64,000 nucleotides of DNA from contig NC_092796.1 in assembly GCF_918797505.1 (NCBI RefSeq), forward strand, positions 1,302,001-1,366,000, given 5' to 3'. Of the stretch, positions 1 to 10,470 are shown in pieces (the stretch's first letter is position 1; each line of letters begins with the position of its first letter). The translations under genes were made by a program, and so were the position numbers. Below the pieces are notes generated by a model. The model was not told where the DNA came from and did not search any database. It saw only the letters and a list, made by a program, of their open reading frames with translations. This DNA comes from Bemisia tabaci. Its lineage: Eukaryota > Arthropoda > Insecta > Hemiptera > Aleyrodidae.

Positions 1-358
1 AAAAGAATCGATGAATGTAACAGGGTTGTGTAAAATTGAATAATGGCTGGATTAGCTGTAGTAGCGAAGTTACGTCCAAACAACTAGTAAATGCGACCCC
101 TATGGAGAAGGGGGCTCATTCTGAAATCAACTGTAAAATCACTATTGATTACTGTCGTGTAAAACACGTGTCCTGAAGGGTTGTGCGCACTCAGCGCTTC
201 CCTCGATAATTTTAAAGGCTTCCTCTGTCTCCTTTTTTCAAAATTTCCCACTGTACCTGCCCGATTAGACACGTCAAGAGGGGACCCGAAAAGCTCCCGA
301 AAAGTCTGTCATTGACGGTTGGAACGGCGCAGCGCTACGAAAAGTGGGGGAAGTAAAT
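1..358. other. non-coding stretch, nothing recognised
   Basis: No open frame here looks like a protein. No repeat shared with the rest of the window was recognised up to the start of the miniature element at 359. Confidence 0.4.
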
Positions 359-606
359 ACTGCCGTGCTAGGGGAAAAACGCCGTACAAACCTCCATGGG
401 TTGACACATCTCCTTCGTTAGAACAATAATTTAGGAGGGTAGTTATCACTATTTTTCCTTGACATTTTGACGCAAATTAAACAAGATCATGGGGGAAATC
501 CGCCAAAAATTTGAGTAGAAAAATCCACCAATTTTCGAGGGAAAAATCGGCATTTATAAGGTGAAATTTGACAACCTCCGTATGATTATAAGGCGTTTTT
601 CCTCGG
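359..606. repeat. MITE family A (ACTGCCGTGCTAAGG ends), degenerate copy
   Basis: The left end reads ACTGCCGTGCTAGGGG followed by AACGCCGTACAAAC. The right end is a decayed inverse of it (TATAAGGCGTTTTTCCTCGG). The same ends recur at 4904-5158, 23464, 24427-24680, 42823, 43065-43310, 30929 and 55477, so this is a member of a roughly 250-bp family of miniature inverted-repeat elements without coding capacity. The superfamily was not determined. The right end here is the more diverged of the two. Confidence 0.65.
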
Positions 607-1343
607 AATACACCGCGCGACGACCGGAACCCTTTGACCGAGGTGGGGAAGTAATTGGTGAACTGCTGCGGGACCCGACTCAAAAGCCGCGCTTGAGGAC
701 GCGTATAATAGGATCGGACTCAATTAAAGGCCGAATTAAATCATTGCCCGGGCCTATTTGTTTACCTTTCCCGGGGGTCCCTCAACTCCGCACCTCCCCC
801 TCAGGACCTGCCCCTTGGGCCCGTGAATCGAAATCCAGAGAAAAAAAGAGAAGTTTAAATAAAAAAAGGAAAAAAATCGGAGGCATTCATCGGCGGGATG
901 TCCCATTGGTTGTTGGCGGTGACATTTCGTTAGCGTCTTCTCGGAGGGGATCTAGTTTCTCCGGTGTCGTGGTCCTTTGTTCGAACCCTCTGCCTGGAGG
1001 CTGGCCTTAATCTCATCTCTACAATCAACATTGGCCTATATCTTAATTCCTCGATTCAATTCATGGAGGAGTGTAGGAAACATTGCCTTATAAGGGAATT
1101 AATTTTCAAAATTACTCGGAAGAGGAGCCTCCCTTCTTCCTCTTCGGGGCACCATTCAAGAGGTGATTCCAGGGTTTGTAGCTCCGCGTATTGCCGACAA
1201 AATTATTACGAGTTTTACTCGTTTTCTTTTTGAAAAATCCGATCGAGTTGATGCAATAATGTATTCTCAACAGCATTTATCAAATTAGATCATGCAAAAT
1301 AAAAAGGAAAAATAAAATTACTTTTGTGCAGAATTATTATTTG
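607..1343. other. non-coding stretch, nothing recognised
   Basis: Open frames at 561-1010 and 964-1233 overlap each other, start inside the preceding repeat and show no domain, so they were not called genes. Confidence 0.4.
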
Positions 1344-1640
1344 CAGGGTTGCCACAGAATCTGAAAAATTAAATTTCCTGAAATTTCCCTGATTTCCCCG
1401 ACACACTATGGTGAAATTCCCTTACGATTGAACAAATGCCAGATTATTGAAAAGACATAGCTAGAAATAGTTTTCAGGCAAAATTTGCTGTTAGAAACTC
1501 AAACCCTCTCGAGAAAGTATATGAAGGTAACTTGACTTTTTTCCCTGACATTTTCGTCATTTTCCCTGACATGTCCAGGTTTTCCCTGTTTTTTTAAAAT
1601 TCCCTACATTTCCCCCTATATTCCGGCCCTATATTTGCAA
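1344..1640. repeat. dispersed repeat family G (GGTTGCCACAG / TTTCCCTGAC)
   Basis: It begins with GCAGGGTTGCCACAGAATCT and carries several TTTCCCTGACA motifs, ending near CTACATTTCCCCC. Similar sequence occurs at 31107-31373 (more complete, ending TGTGGCAACCCTG), 34000-34140 and 37821-37900. It has no coding capacity. The ends are partly inverted copies of each other (GGTTGCCACAG versus CTGTGGCAACC), which suggests a miniature transposon. Boundaries are approximate on the right. Confidence 0.6.
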
Positions 1641-3711
1641 CTCCCTCAAAATGAATTTGCTATTTTTGAGAATTAATTTTTTTCTCGTCCCTGGAAGAGT
1701 AATTTCAGCAAACTGAAAGAATACATATAGAAATCGCCAATCACTTTTAAGTGCTGGAGCATTTTTTAAAGTACGCGACAGACACTCCGTGCGGCAACTC
1801 TACCATAAATTTTTACTTTATGGAGGAAGCGAAATAGAGTGGAAACGGTGCGAGAGTGCAGAATTTTCTGCGCTGCTGCAGATAGCTCATTCCATTACCT
1901 AGGTACGCACATCCAGTGGAGAACCGGTCACTAACTGATGTGTTTCTCACTGGAGCCTCCCGCGCTGCGGCGAATAGGGAAAAGAACCGGTTGCGTGATG
2001 TATCGGTCCCGCTCGGCAAAAAATTTAATGGATCTTCCACGATTGTCATAATCGATAGCGAAACCACCGTTGCCACTCAAAGACATATTACAAAATAAAA
2101 ACATTCCAAGAGCTTTATGCGAAAATAATATTCAACCCTTGTGTAACTTGAATTTTTTTCTTTTTTTAAAAATTAATTTCTGGTAATCGCGCCAAAAATT
2201 TGGCTTCTCGCTCAGACGCTGTTAAGAATCAACCGCAGTATTATCACGACCATTATTTAGTGACTTTCAATTGACCTCATGGAATTCCTTGACACAGAGA
2301 ACGCTGATAACTTCAAACATTTCCGCTTCGTACAAATCAATGAGAAGTTAGAAGAAATATGCCTCATATTTTTCTCGACGTTGCCACATACTTCAGAAAA
2401 TTATTTGTGCGAAATGACTTTGTGCGGCAACGATAATCGGAAAAATTACCAAAAATGTACGTTGTGCGGAAAAGATAGTCAGCCTCATTTTCCGCCCCCC
2501 CCCCCCCCCGAAATAAAAAATCGGAAATTTTCCTCTGCGAGCTATCGAAAAACGGAGCCGATTCGGGGCGCCGGCTTGAAAAGCGTTTGTCTGGGTTTCA
2601 GATGTCATTATTCAAATCGCTCAAAATGTGATTCAGACGCCTCAGATCCGCCGTCTTTTGCTTCGCGAGTTCGCCTCCAGGGGCGCTGAGCATTGTGCAG
2701 TTCCGTTCAGAAAAGCTCGCGATTTAAGTATCCTAATGGTGGCGTCTCCATGTTGACGGATTGGACGCGTGGATGTGAACGCCCAACGATGATTTACGAA
2801 GCAGCTTCGGGAATTTCCACATCGATCCGGCCACGGTGCGGTGAATAATGTTCTCGCTACCGGGGGAAAATTGGCTTGAAGCAGCCGCATTGAGCTCCTT
2901 GGCTTTGTAAAGAGTTCTCTCTGGGAAAGTGCGAAGGACTCACGAAAAAGTTAACTTAAAAAAAGGAAGGAAAACCATCATACACAAAAAAGTTAGAGAA
3001 AGAAGCTACCAAGAAGTATAAGCACACGTTTTCACATCTTAGTTTAAAATTAGTCCTTGTACAGCTATTCCGGTCAACCGGAAATTATTCAAAAATTGAA
3101 TAACGCAGCTATAACACAGAATTCACTGAACATGGAAATTTGAACAAATCTCAACAAATTTCCATCACGAGAAAAAATCCTGCCTTCAGATTGGTCATCG
3201 GTTTCGGTCATTGGTCTCGATTATCGATATTTCCCGATTTGAAGCTGTGGTAAAGAATCGATTATTAAGGTGTTCGTTACAAACACCCTGTTTATCGATC
3301 CTTTTCTACAGGCTTAAATGGCAGTTAAATCGATACATGGCAAAGCACGCCACGCCACCGTTCGTCACGGACCGCGAGAGCGATTATAAGTTGACGAAAA
3401 CGGAACAAAAGGCAGACAGAGTGTCGGAATGTGACATCGGACGCCTTTAAACACAGCTTTGCAAAACGATTCAATTATTCAGGGAAAACGGAGGAATTAC
3501 CGCGGTTGCCCGAAAAACGGAACTTCCGAACAAAGAAACCAAAAGTGAAGTGACCGAGGGTAATGACAATAATTACGCGGACAAACCGCGGCGGCGGCGG
3601 CGGAGTGCCCTCTCAAATATTCCGATCCCGACTCCATGTATTTCGTGCGAAAAGCAACTATGTCGCACACAAACCCCATCCACTTGCTTCCTTTTAGCAC
3701 AGATACATCCG
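1641..3711. other. non-coding stretch with a C-tract
   Basis: Contains a run of 16 C at about 2494-2509. The flanking open frames exist mainly because the tract reads as polyproline or polyglycine. No gene or repeat shared with the window was recognised. Confidence 0.4.
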
Positions 3712-3839
3712 ATTGGACGTATTTCTGCCAAACGGAACTATGAGCATTTCGACATGATCCCTGTTTTGCATATATTCTTATGGGTCTCAGGGCTCATGTC
3801 TTAGTGCGCATAGTTCCGTTTGGCAGAAATGCGTCCAAT
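3712..3839. repeat. foldback hairpin element family B, copy 1
   Basis: Begins ATTGGACGTATTTCTGCC and ends with the inverse GGCAGAAATGCGTCCAAT. The inverted arms continue inward through AACGGAACTATG / CATAGTTCCGTT and then through the GAGCCCTG / CAGGGCTC region. Nearly the whole 128 bp can therefore fold into one stem with a short loop around TATTCTTATGGG. Four more copies lie at 13826, 22853, 44522 and 52239. It has no coding capacity. Confidence 0.85.
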
Positions 3840-4903
3840 TGAGCGGCGGCGGTGACGAGCATTGAGCGGAAAAATTAATTCAAATCGGGCCGGGCCGGCT
3901 GCTGGGGCCGTCGCACGATCAACCGAATCGAACTCGGAGGGCTGCCAAATTGAAAATCGCCCATATATCCAGCTGTTGCCGCGCTGCTCTTTTACAGGTA
4001 AAGCCTCAACTTTCCCGGAATAAATTTTGAGATGATGCTACGGGCTATACAGACATACCGTCCGTTTCGGGCTTAGTGACCGAAACTTCCGGGTGCTGGA
4101 GCCGTGGCTCCGATTGTTTAGGGTGCTAAGCCCGGAACTTTCGGTATCAGAGTCCGTAACGTGGACGGTATGGCTTTATAACCCTGAATGTGGGCAGTAT
4201 GTTTTTATAGCCCGTAAGTACGGCTTCCACGGCCGGAATTTGTTTTTTCCAATGTATTCGATAGATTATTGTTTTAACAAAATCAGAACTTTGGTCTTCA
4301 GATGAATCGTTTCCACCTAAAATTATGTTTTGAAGTCATGAAAATGAAATATAAAATAGTGTTACCTCGAAAGTAAAATGGAATCAAAAGCACCGTTTCA
4401 TATGAATCATCGAAATTAGTTGATAACTTGGAAGAAAACTTTTGAGCTTCCTTTGAGACTTGATGAAGGTTGACTGTTTGTGAGAGCATGTACCAGCACA
4501 TAGGATTTGCGTCCTTCATATTTCTATTGATTTATTAATTAATGTCAAAATCGTTCATTTAAGCGTAAAGCCTTCATTTCTCTTTCAGTAGAGTAAGATT
4601 CGTTGCCCTTTCTCCCTTTCTCATCTCACGTCAGACAAACGTGACACCGCGCTGAGTATCCCGGAGCCCAAAATAAATACGGGGGAAAAGGGCGAAAAAA
4701 AAAAACCCAGGCAGGATCGACAACCCCGGAACAGAAGGCCCCGGAATCGATGAACCGTGTCATAATTTTTACGTGAAACTGTCGCGCCCAATTTGAGGAT
4801 AACGCGCGCGACGTGATAGATTTCAATTCCAGATGCGACCACCCCCCCCCCCCCCACCCCCGGCGCGGGGTCCCGATTCGATGCCGCGCGTCTCCGAGGA
4901 CCC
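3840..4903. other. non-coding stretch with a C-tract
   Basis: Holds a C-run at about 4842-4855 and GC-rich patches on either side. Open frames on either strand overlap and show no recognisable domain. No gene recognised. Confidence 0.4.
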
Positions 4904-5158
4904 GTGGCCGTGCTAAGGGAAAACGCCGTATGAGCCTTCAGACGTTGCCAAATATCCTCCGATAAAAACCGAATTTACTGGGAAAATTCTAAATAATATT
5001 TTCCAAAATTTTCAGACAATTATGTACGAAATTTATTCTAAAATATCTGAAAATTCCAAGGAAAAATATGCGTGAATGACATAAAAAATGCAATTTTTAC
5101 CGAGGGAAATTTGGCAACTCTCGAATGTTCATACGGCGTTCTTCCTTAGTGCGGCAGT
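4904..5158. repeat. MITE family A copy
   Basis: The left end GGCCGTGCTAAGGGAAAACG is followed by GCCGTATGAGC. The right end GTTCATACGGCGTTCTTCC is followed by TTAGTGCGGCAGT, an inverted copy. The interior keeps the family's TTGCCAAAT and AAATTTGGCAAC arms and an AT-rich middle with AAATTTTCAGA. Length is about 255 bp. Confidence 0.8.
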
Positions 5159-5321
5159 GTGGCCGTGGCTGATGTCACACTACGGAACCGTAGATCACCC
5201 AACCCCCCCCCCCTTCCCACCCGCCGACTGTGCCGGCATTTGAACCCTATCGGCGGTCTCCGAGGAGTTGTCGACAACCGAAGAAGTCCGTCGTCGCGCG
5301 TCGTGTCAAGTCGTCGCCCGG

Positions 5322-5425
5322 CTGACAAAGAGGCGTAAGTACACACTGAGATGAGCCCGAGAAAGCATTGAGTTGTATGGACTACAGGGTTCATCGCTAA
5401 GTGTAGTTATACGCCCTTATGTCAG
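5322..5425. repeat. miniature inverted-repeat family C, copy 1
   Basis: The ends are CTGACAAAGAGGCGTAAG and the inverse of CTGACATAAGGGCGTATAAC. The interior GAGATGAGCCCG and AAAGCATTGAGTTGTATGGA is shared with a second copy at 22717-22818. It is 104 bp with no coding capacity. The 82-aa minus-strand open frame running across it is not supported as a gene. Confidence 0.75.
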
Positions 5426-6311
5426 GAGGGAAACGAGGTGATGTCGCGTTACTCCTCGAGGTGCGCCGAGAGAGTATGCCCGTCTCGATTACGTATCCTG
5501 GGAAAGCTGTATGTGGCGATAGGAAGGAAAAAACATCGGTTTATACGGAACACTGAAGATTTCGGTTCGAATCACCAAAGTTTTTCGTCTGAGGAACCGA
5601 ACCTTGCGGTTCAGGGATCCGAAGAGATGGTGGGAGAGATGGAAGGATTGAGCCATTCGATTCTTATTTACGAAAGACTTCGGTTATTCGCATCGACACA
5701 ACGCGACGTTCAATTGGCATGTCTAAAAACTTCAGTTACCTGGACCTAAAACTGGTGTTCCACGGGAACCGAAGTTGGGTTTTTGAAAAAGTCGGATCTA
5801 AGGCGCAGAAAAACTCAAATCCACGACTTGATAACTATTGCACCAAGAACGGTGTTTTACGGCCTACGTGAAAAATTAAAGGCGAAATAAATGGGCTGTA
5901 ACCCAAGAATGTAGCCGCCAGATACCCTTCTTGTTAATTTTTTTTCCTCTAACTGTTCAATCTGCACACGCTGTTGTAAATGGACCTTGAAACTTGAGGT
6001 TGAATTTAGGAAACTAGTCCATAGAGTATTATTTCAAACCTTTTACACGTGACAATGTAAGTCCTAAATCGTTAAACCAATACTTTGACAACGCGGCAAT
6101 CTACGACCGCTGGCGTCTCAACGCTCAGCAATTGTCAACGCCTGAGATTGACTGGTGCTAGAAGTCGAAGCTGCGAAGAAGGAAGAAGCCTTCCCTGTTG
6201 CATCGAGTCGAACCGGTGAGGAAGTCATGGATTATTTCTCGTGGATCTAGAGAGGTTCCTCGATCATATTGATCCAAATCGCGAACTCTCCATCCACGAA
6301 CACAGCTGCTG
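5426..6311. other. non-coding stretch, nothing recognised
   Basis: One 103-aa open frame (5438-5749) was inspected. It has no recognisable domain and no sign of splicing partners, so it was left uncalled. Confidence 0.4.
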
Positions 6312-6520
6312 ACGGTAAAAATGAAATCGCTGATTGAAAAAATTTGTAGTTAAAAATATGTCAGACATGCTTAAATGTAGATTTTACAATAAAAAAATGA
6401 AACTTTGACCACCCCTGTGGTTGAATTAGCTTTCCGATATTGTAAAATGTACATTTGAAACGTGTCGGACACATTTTTTAACAATTTAATTGTTAAATCA
6501 GCAATCCATTTTTTTCGTGT
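6312..6520. repeat. foldback element family D, copy 1
   Basis: The left arm (ACGGTAAAAATGAAATCGCT, then GATTGAAAAAATT) pairs with the right arm (AATTGTTAAATCAGCAATCC, then ATTTTTTTCGTGTG). The middle carries CCACCCCTGTGGTTGAATTA, as do relatives at 53463-53695 and 58751-58926. Non-coding. Left boundary within a few bases. Confidence 0.7.
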
Positions 6521-6552
6521 GCTCTGCCGTAGCGTTAAAATATAAGAATGAT

Positions 6553-7373
6553 CATGGCAGGATTTACCTACTTGCCGCCCATGGGCCGCCTGTATTTTGC
6601 CGCCCTCTTCTCATTCATTTTGAAACATGAATAAAAACCAACGAGTGAACGTGCCGGAGGGGGAAGGGTGCATCAGACTCGTTCACTCTTGTTGGACACA
6701 TTTTTTGCGTAAGCCCTGTCAACACAACTAGCAAAAGCTCATGGAACTTCGCGCGAAACTTCAGTTCCGTAAACCTATCTCTGTAGGGACAAGGCCTTTC
6801 ATTTGTAAGAAATGAACTAAAAAATTAAGAAAGAACAAACATAAATGTGGTCTAATAATTTTAACTTCCGCCGCCGTGCCGCGCTGACCACACTGTGTTT
6901 GGCGCAATGCGTGAAGTATTCATATAGTCTTGTAGGCACTGTGCGTTTCACGCCGCGCCGACCGCTGTTGGCCGTACTGTGTTTGGCGCAATGCGTGAAG
7001 TATTCATGCAGTCTCGTAGGCGCTAATATGTGTTACATGCCGACCGCCGCGTCGAGGGCCTCTCCTTTTCATCTCAAGTCCTCGTCATCATTTCTCTTTG
7101 CGCTGCGCCGCTCCAGGCCAAATTACGTGTTTGGTTTCTCTCTTAACTCAACTAATTAAAGGTGCGCAGTCTTTTGTACCACCGAAATACGACAAAATTA
7201 GAAATTAATGAACTCTCAGGAAATGAGAGATTTTGTCACCTTTTCTTGTTTGTAATTTTATTCTGAATTCGATTTTTTTGTACCTGCATTTACAAAAATT
7301 GCAAAATTTGCCGCCCCTTAGATTTGCCGCCATGGGCCGCGGCCCATGTGGCCACCCCCTTAATCCGGCCCTG
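6553..7373. mobile_element. non-autonomous hAT-like element, copy 1
   Basis: The 821-bp element is flanked by perfect 8-bp direct repeats AGAATGAT (6545-6552 and 7374-7381), the target-duplication length expected of hAT transposons. The right terminus inverts to CAGGGCCGGATTAAGG and the left reads CATGGCAGGATTTACC, giving short imperfect terminal repeats of the CAGGG type. No transposase is present. The 104-aa frame inside (6845-7159) is explained by an internal repeated unit containing TTGGCGCAATGCGTGAAG, occurring twice, and is not a gene. Mobilisation would need a transposase from elsewhere. Confidence 0.85.
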
Positions 7374-7381
7374 AGAATGAT

Positions 7382-8067
7382 AAATAAAGATGAGCGAGAA
7401 AAATAGACAGAAAGACACACCCGTCACTAGACTAAAGCAGAGGCGTTTTCTTACTGTATAAAAGAGAAGAAAAATTGATGCGAATGAAGATTACGCACAT
7501 TACGATTTCGCCTCCAATTTCCAAAGGAGACGCGGAAACATCCTTTGTGCAGCAACATTTATCTATTCGAGAATTTCTTTCTATTTCTTTCTGTAAATTT
7601 TGTTTAGCAGAGAATAACGTTAAATTTCAGCCCACGCGGCTTTGTTTTCCAGCTTTGTTTTCCAGTTGATATTAAATATATACTTTAAAAACCAAACGTT
7701 GTACTAAAAATGATGATGTACAAATAGATTGGTGCAAAGTCAAGGTAACGTCATTAAAGGAGATGCTAAGGAGTGTACGTAGAACCATAGAAAAAATTGA
7801 AACTTTACTCACAAATAGACGCTCTGTTGCGAGTTGTGACTTCTATCGATTATTTTACTTGTTTAAGATAAAACAGCAAATTAGCGTATTTACATACCTG
7901 AAACATGAGGAACAAACAGAAAATAATGAGAAATCCACCGTTATCGCAGCTTCGCAGAACACATGAAATATGAGGGTAAAATAAAGATTTCCCGATCATT
8001 AAAAACCAGAGGCTCCAATAAGTTCCATTTATTTCCCCTCAGAGTTGGGTCGGTGGCGAACTGTGGG
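7382..8067. other. non-coding, AT-rich stretch
   Basis: Small open frames at 7475-7669 and 7763-7966 show no domain. Nothing further recognised. Confidence 0.35.
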
Positions 8068-8318
8068 CTGATCCTTGAAATTGATAGACAAAGCTATAGA
8101 CAAAGAAGACAAACGAGTTATGAAGGGATCATATTGGTGGAAGCGGGTGGTTTCGATGAACAAATGAGTTAGGTAATATACTAACTAACGTCAACCCACG
8201 AGAGACTCTTTAGTTAGTTCATCATTTTCTCCCTTGGTGCAAGAACCACCCATTTCAACGAATAGGATCGCTCCATGCTCTTTGTGTCTTTTTGTCTATC
8301 AATTTCAAGAATGAACCG
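8068..8318. repeat. inverted repeat family E (TTGAAATTGATAGACAAAG)
   Basis: TTGAAATTGATAGACAAAG appears near 8074, followed by CTATAGACAAAGAAGACAAACG. Its inverse TTTTTGTCTATCAATTTCAAG is near 8290. Further inward, GGGTGGTTTCGATGAA faces AAGAACCACCCATTTC. The arms are thus imperfect inverted copies around a loop of about 60-100 bp. A single-arm copy lies at 60065-60103. Non-coding. The outer boundaries are estimates. Confidence 0.6.
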
Positions 8319-9530
8319 ACTGAATGATTCAACTTGTAGCAGAGGCGCCATGGCGGCATTATTCCCACGAAGACGGTAAACTAAGGAATCGGGGAGTGTT
8401 AACATCGGCAGCTCAGCGGTATAAACCTGTTGAGTTTCGGCTGAAATAGGGGTGCATTACAAGAGTACAGCTGGCACGGAATAGGGGCGCGCAGTGCACG
8501 GCGTTTCAAGAACTTCTCAAGTACCATAATTCTGAGCTCCGGAGAACCGAACTGGGAACTCGAGTTATTCTTTCCGGGGGTGGATAATCGAGACGAAATC
8601 TTTAGCGGGTGGGGGATGGGGGGAGCCGAGGGGTAGAAAAGGTAGAAAGACAAAGCGCGACATTTTACGACGATATCGTCAACTCCTGGCTTATTGATAG
8701 ATACGGGACCCGGGGAACAAGCGGCAGCCAATTCATTTTTATTGCCCCTGATATCAGAGCTTTTGAGTAGGTAGTTGACTGCAGCGCCAGCTTTCCGTTG
8801 CCAGCTCAAGCTCCTAGACGGCGCGGCGCCAGAAACAGCCCTCTTAAGAAGTCGCCTACTTCGGCCCCTCAAAATAGTGTTAATTTGACCCTCTTATGCA
8901 AAAAAATGCATCTGCAATAAAGAACGTACGTGAACTAAGTAAGGAGATTCAATAATCGTGGAGACGATGTTCAGAGACATGTTGCGTTCTCTATAATTAT
9001 ATACAATAGCCGATTGTACCATCGACTTTTTTCCAGTGCATGCTTTTCAGCAATCGAGAAATACAGGAAATTCCAACTAAGCTGAAAAATACGAAGATTT
9101 TATGAAAGAACCAGTGAAAGTATGAGTTCCTGCCGCTTCAAACTGTGACAGGCAAATGCACTTTTTACTGTGTGAATGGTCTGGACGCAGTGGTTATCCT
9201 AAAATTTATTTAAATTTCATTTTCACAGGAAATCTGTAGAGCGTTTCTCCCCGGAAATTTTACAGATTTTCCTACCCATTAAACGCAAATAATAGATGAA
9301 ATTGGAACTGCAAAAATTGCACAATCATACACCCGTAAGAAATTGCATTGTTTGAGTGGATTTTGCAACTTGCGAATAGAGTTACACTCCTTCGTCTAAG
9401 AAACGACGAAATAACCATTCTTTTCTGGACTTTGAGTGAGGCTCTCTGGCGGTGGGGCGGCAACGGCGCGCGATCTCACTGCGGGTCGCCCCTTAATTTG
9501 CCTCTATATTGGGCCGAAGCGATCGTTAAG
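8319..9530. other. non-coding stretch
   Basis: A 157-aa minus-strand frame (8399-8872) was examined. Its composition is scattered and it has no recognisable motif, so it is not called. Nothing else seen. Confidence 0.35.
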
Positions 9531-9721
9531 ACAATGTGGATTATCTCCCCTCCTCCGACCTGCCGCACCATCCGCATCCGCGCCACCGAAAGTATGCCCA
9601 CCATCAAGGACCTGGAAGGTGCCTCGCCAAGTTCAGGAAGAAACGCTCCCGCAGCTTATCATGGCTCCGCACAGTGCGGCATGCTTATGGACGATGTGGA
9701 CAAAAATCGTTACAACGATGA
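9531..9721 (+). CDS. candidate coding exon, unrecognised
   Basis: From about 9531 one frame stays open to 9721 and differs in composition from the AT-rich DNA on either side. Third codon positions are mostly C or G (CTC CCC TCC TCC GAC CTG CCG CAC). The peptide is His/Pro-rich at first, then basic with KFRKKRSRSLSWLRTVR. An in-frame stop lies just upstream at 9527, and an AG dinucleotide directly precedes 9531, as an acceptor would, but the pyrimidine tract is weak. No good donor was found. It could be an internal exon, a decayed exon or chance. I do not recognise the family and give no function. Confidence 0.25.
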
Positions 9722-9754
9722 AAAAAGGATTATTGACCCAAGAAGATGCTGATT

Positions 9755-10470
9755 CTGAAGTAATTTTTGCCGTAGAATCCGATTCTGAAGCCAAAAATTC
9801 TCTATGATTGGAATTTTGGCCTCAAAAACAAGATGGCTGCCGAAAAAACCTCAAAATGATCCTCTCAATAATGCAAAATTTGAATTGTACGGATGCAGGT
9901 CTTTGAGGTGTCAATCCATATGTAATTTTTCCCGTAGAATCCAATTCTACAACCTAAAATTCCCTAGAACTGAAATTTTGGCTTCAAAAACAAGATGGCT
10001 GCCAAAAAACCTCAAAATAATCCTCTCAATAATACAAAATTTGAATTGCTCGGATGTAGGTCTTTTAGGTATTAATTCTTATGTAAATTCTCCCGTAAAA
10101 TCCGATTCTGAAGCCAAAAATTCTCTAAGACTGAAATTTTGGCTCCAAAGCAAGATGGCTGCCAAATAAGCTAAAAGTGATCCTCTTAATAATGCAAAAT
10201 TTGATTTGTACGGATGCAGGTCTTTGAGGTATCAATTCTTATGTAATTTCTCACATAGAATCCAATTTTGCAACTTAAAATTCTCTAGGACTGAAATTTT
10301 GGCTTCAAATACAAGATGGATGCCAAAAAACCTCAAAATGATCCTCTCAAAAATACAAAATTTGATTTGTATGGATGCAGGTCCTTGAAGTATCCATTCT
10401 TATGTAATTTCTTCCGTAGAATCCAATTCTAGGTAGAACCTAAAATTCTCTAGGACTTAAGTTATGGCTT
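9755..10470. repeat. tandem array, unit about 161 bp, a little over four units
   Basis: The marker CGTAGAATCC (or a variant) falls at 9771, 9933, 10094, 10254 and 10415, giving spacings of 162, 161, 160 and 161. Each unit contains GAAATTTTGGCTTCAAA (or a variant), CAAGATGGCTGCC, CTCAAAATGATCCTCTCAAT and GGATGCAGGTCTTTGAGG. Units differ by scattered substitutions. The array ends shortly before an A-tract of 26 bases (10498-10523). Open frames across it are products of the repeat. Confidence 0.9.

Noticed and set aside
5560..5585. GGTTCGAATC, like a tRNA T-arm
   Set aside because: No matching acceptor, D or anticodon arms around it. The same holds for GACTCGAATCC near 14727.
6845..7159. 104-aa frame, repeated at 40230-40544, resembling a conserved protein
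   Set aside because: Both lie at the same place in copies of one non-coding hAT-like element. Similarity comes from recent transposition, and opposite-strand frames are equally open in the other copies.
9755..10470. Possible CRISPR array because of regular repeats
   Set aside because: Units are 160-162 bp and repeat along their whole length without unique spacers; this is a tandem satellite in a eukaryotic genome.
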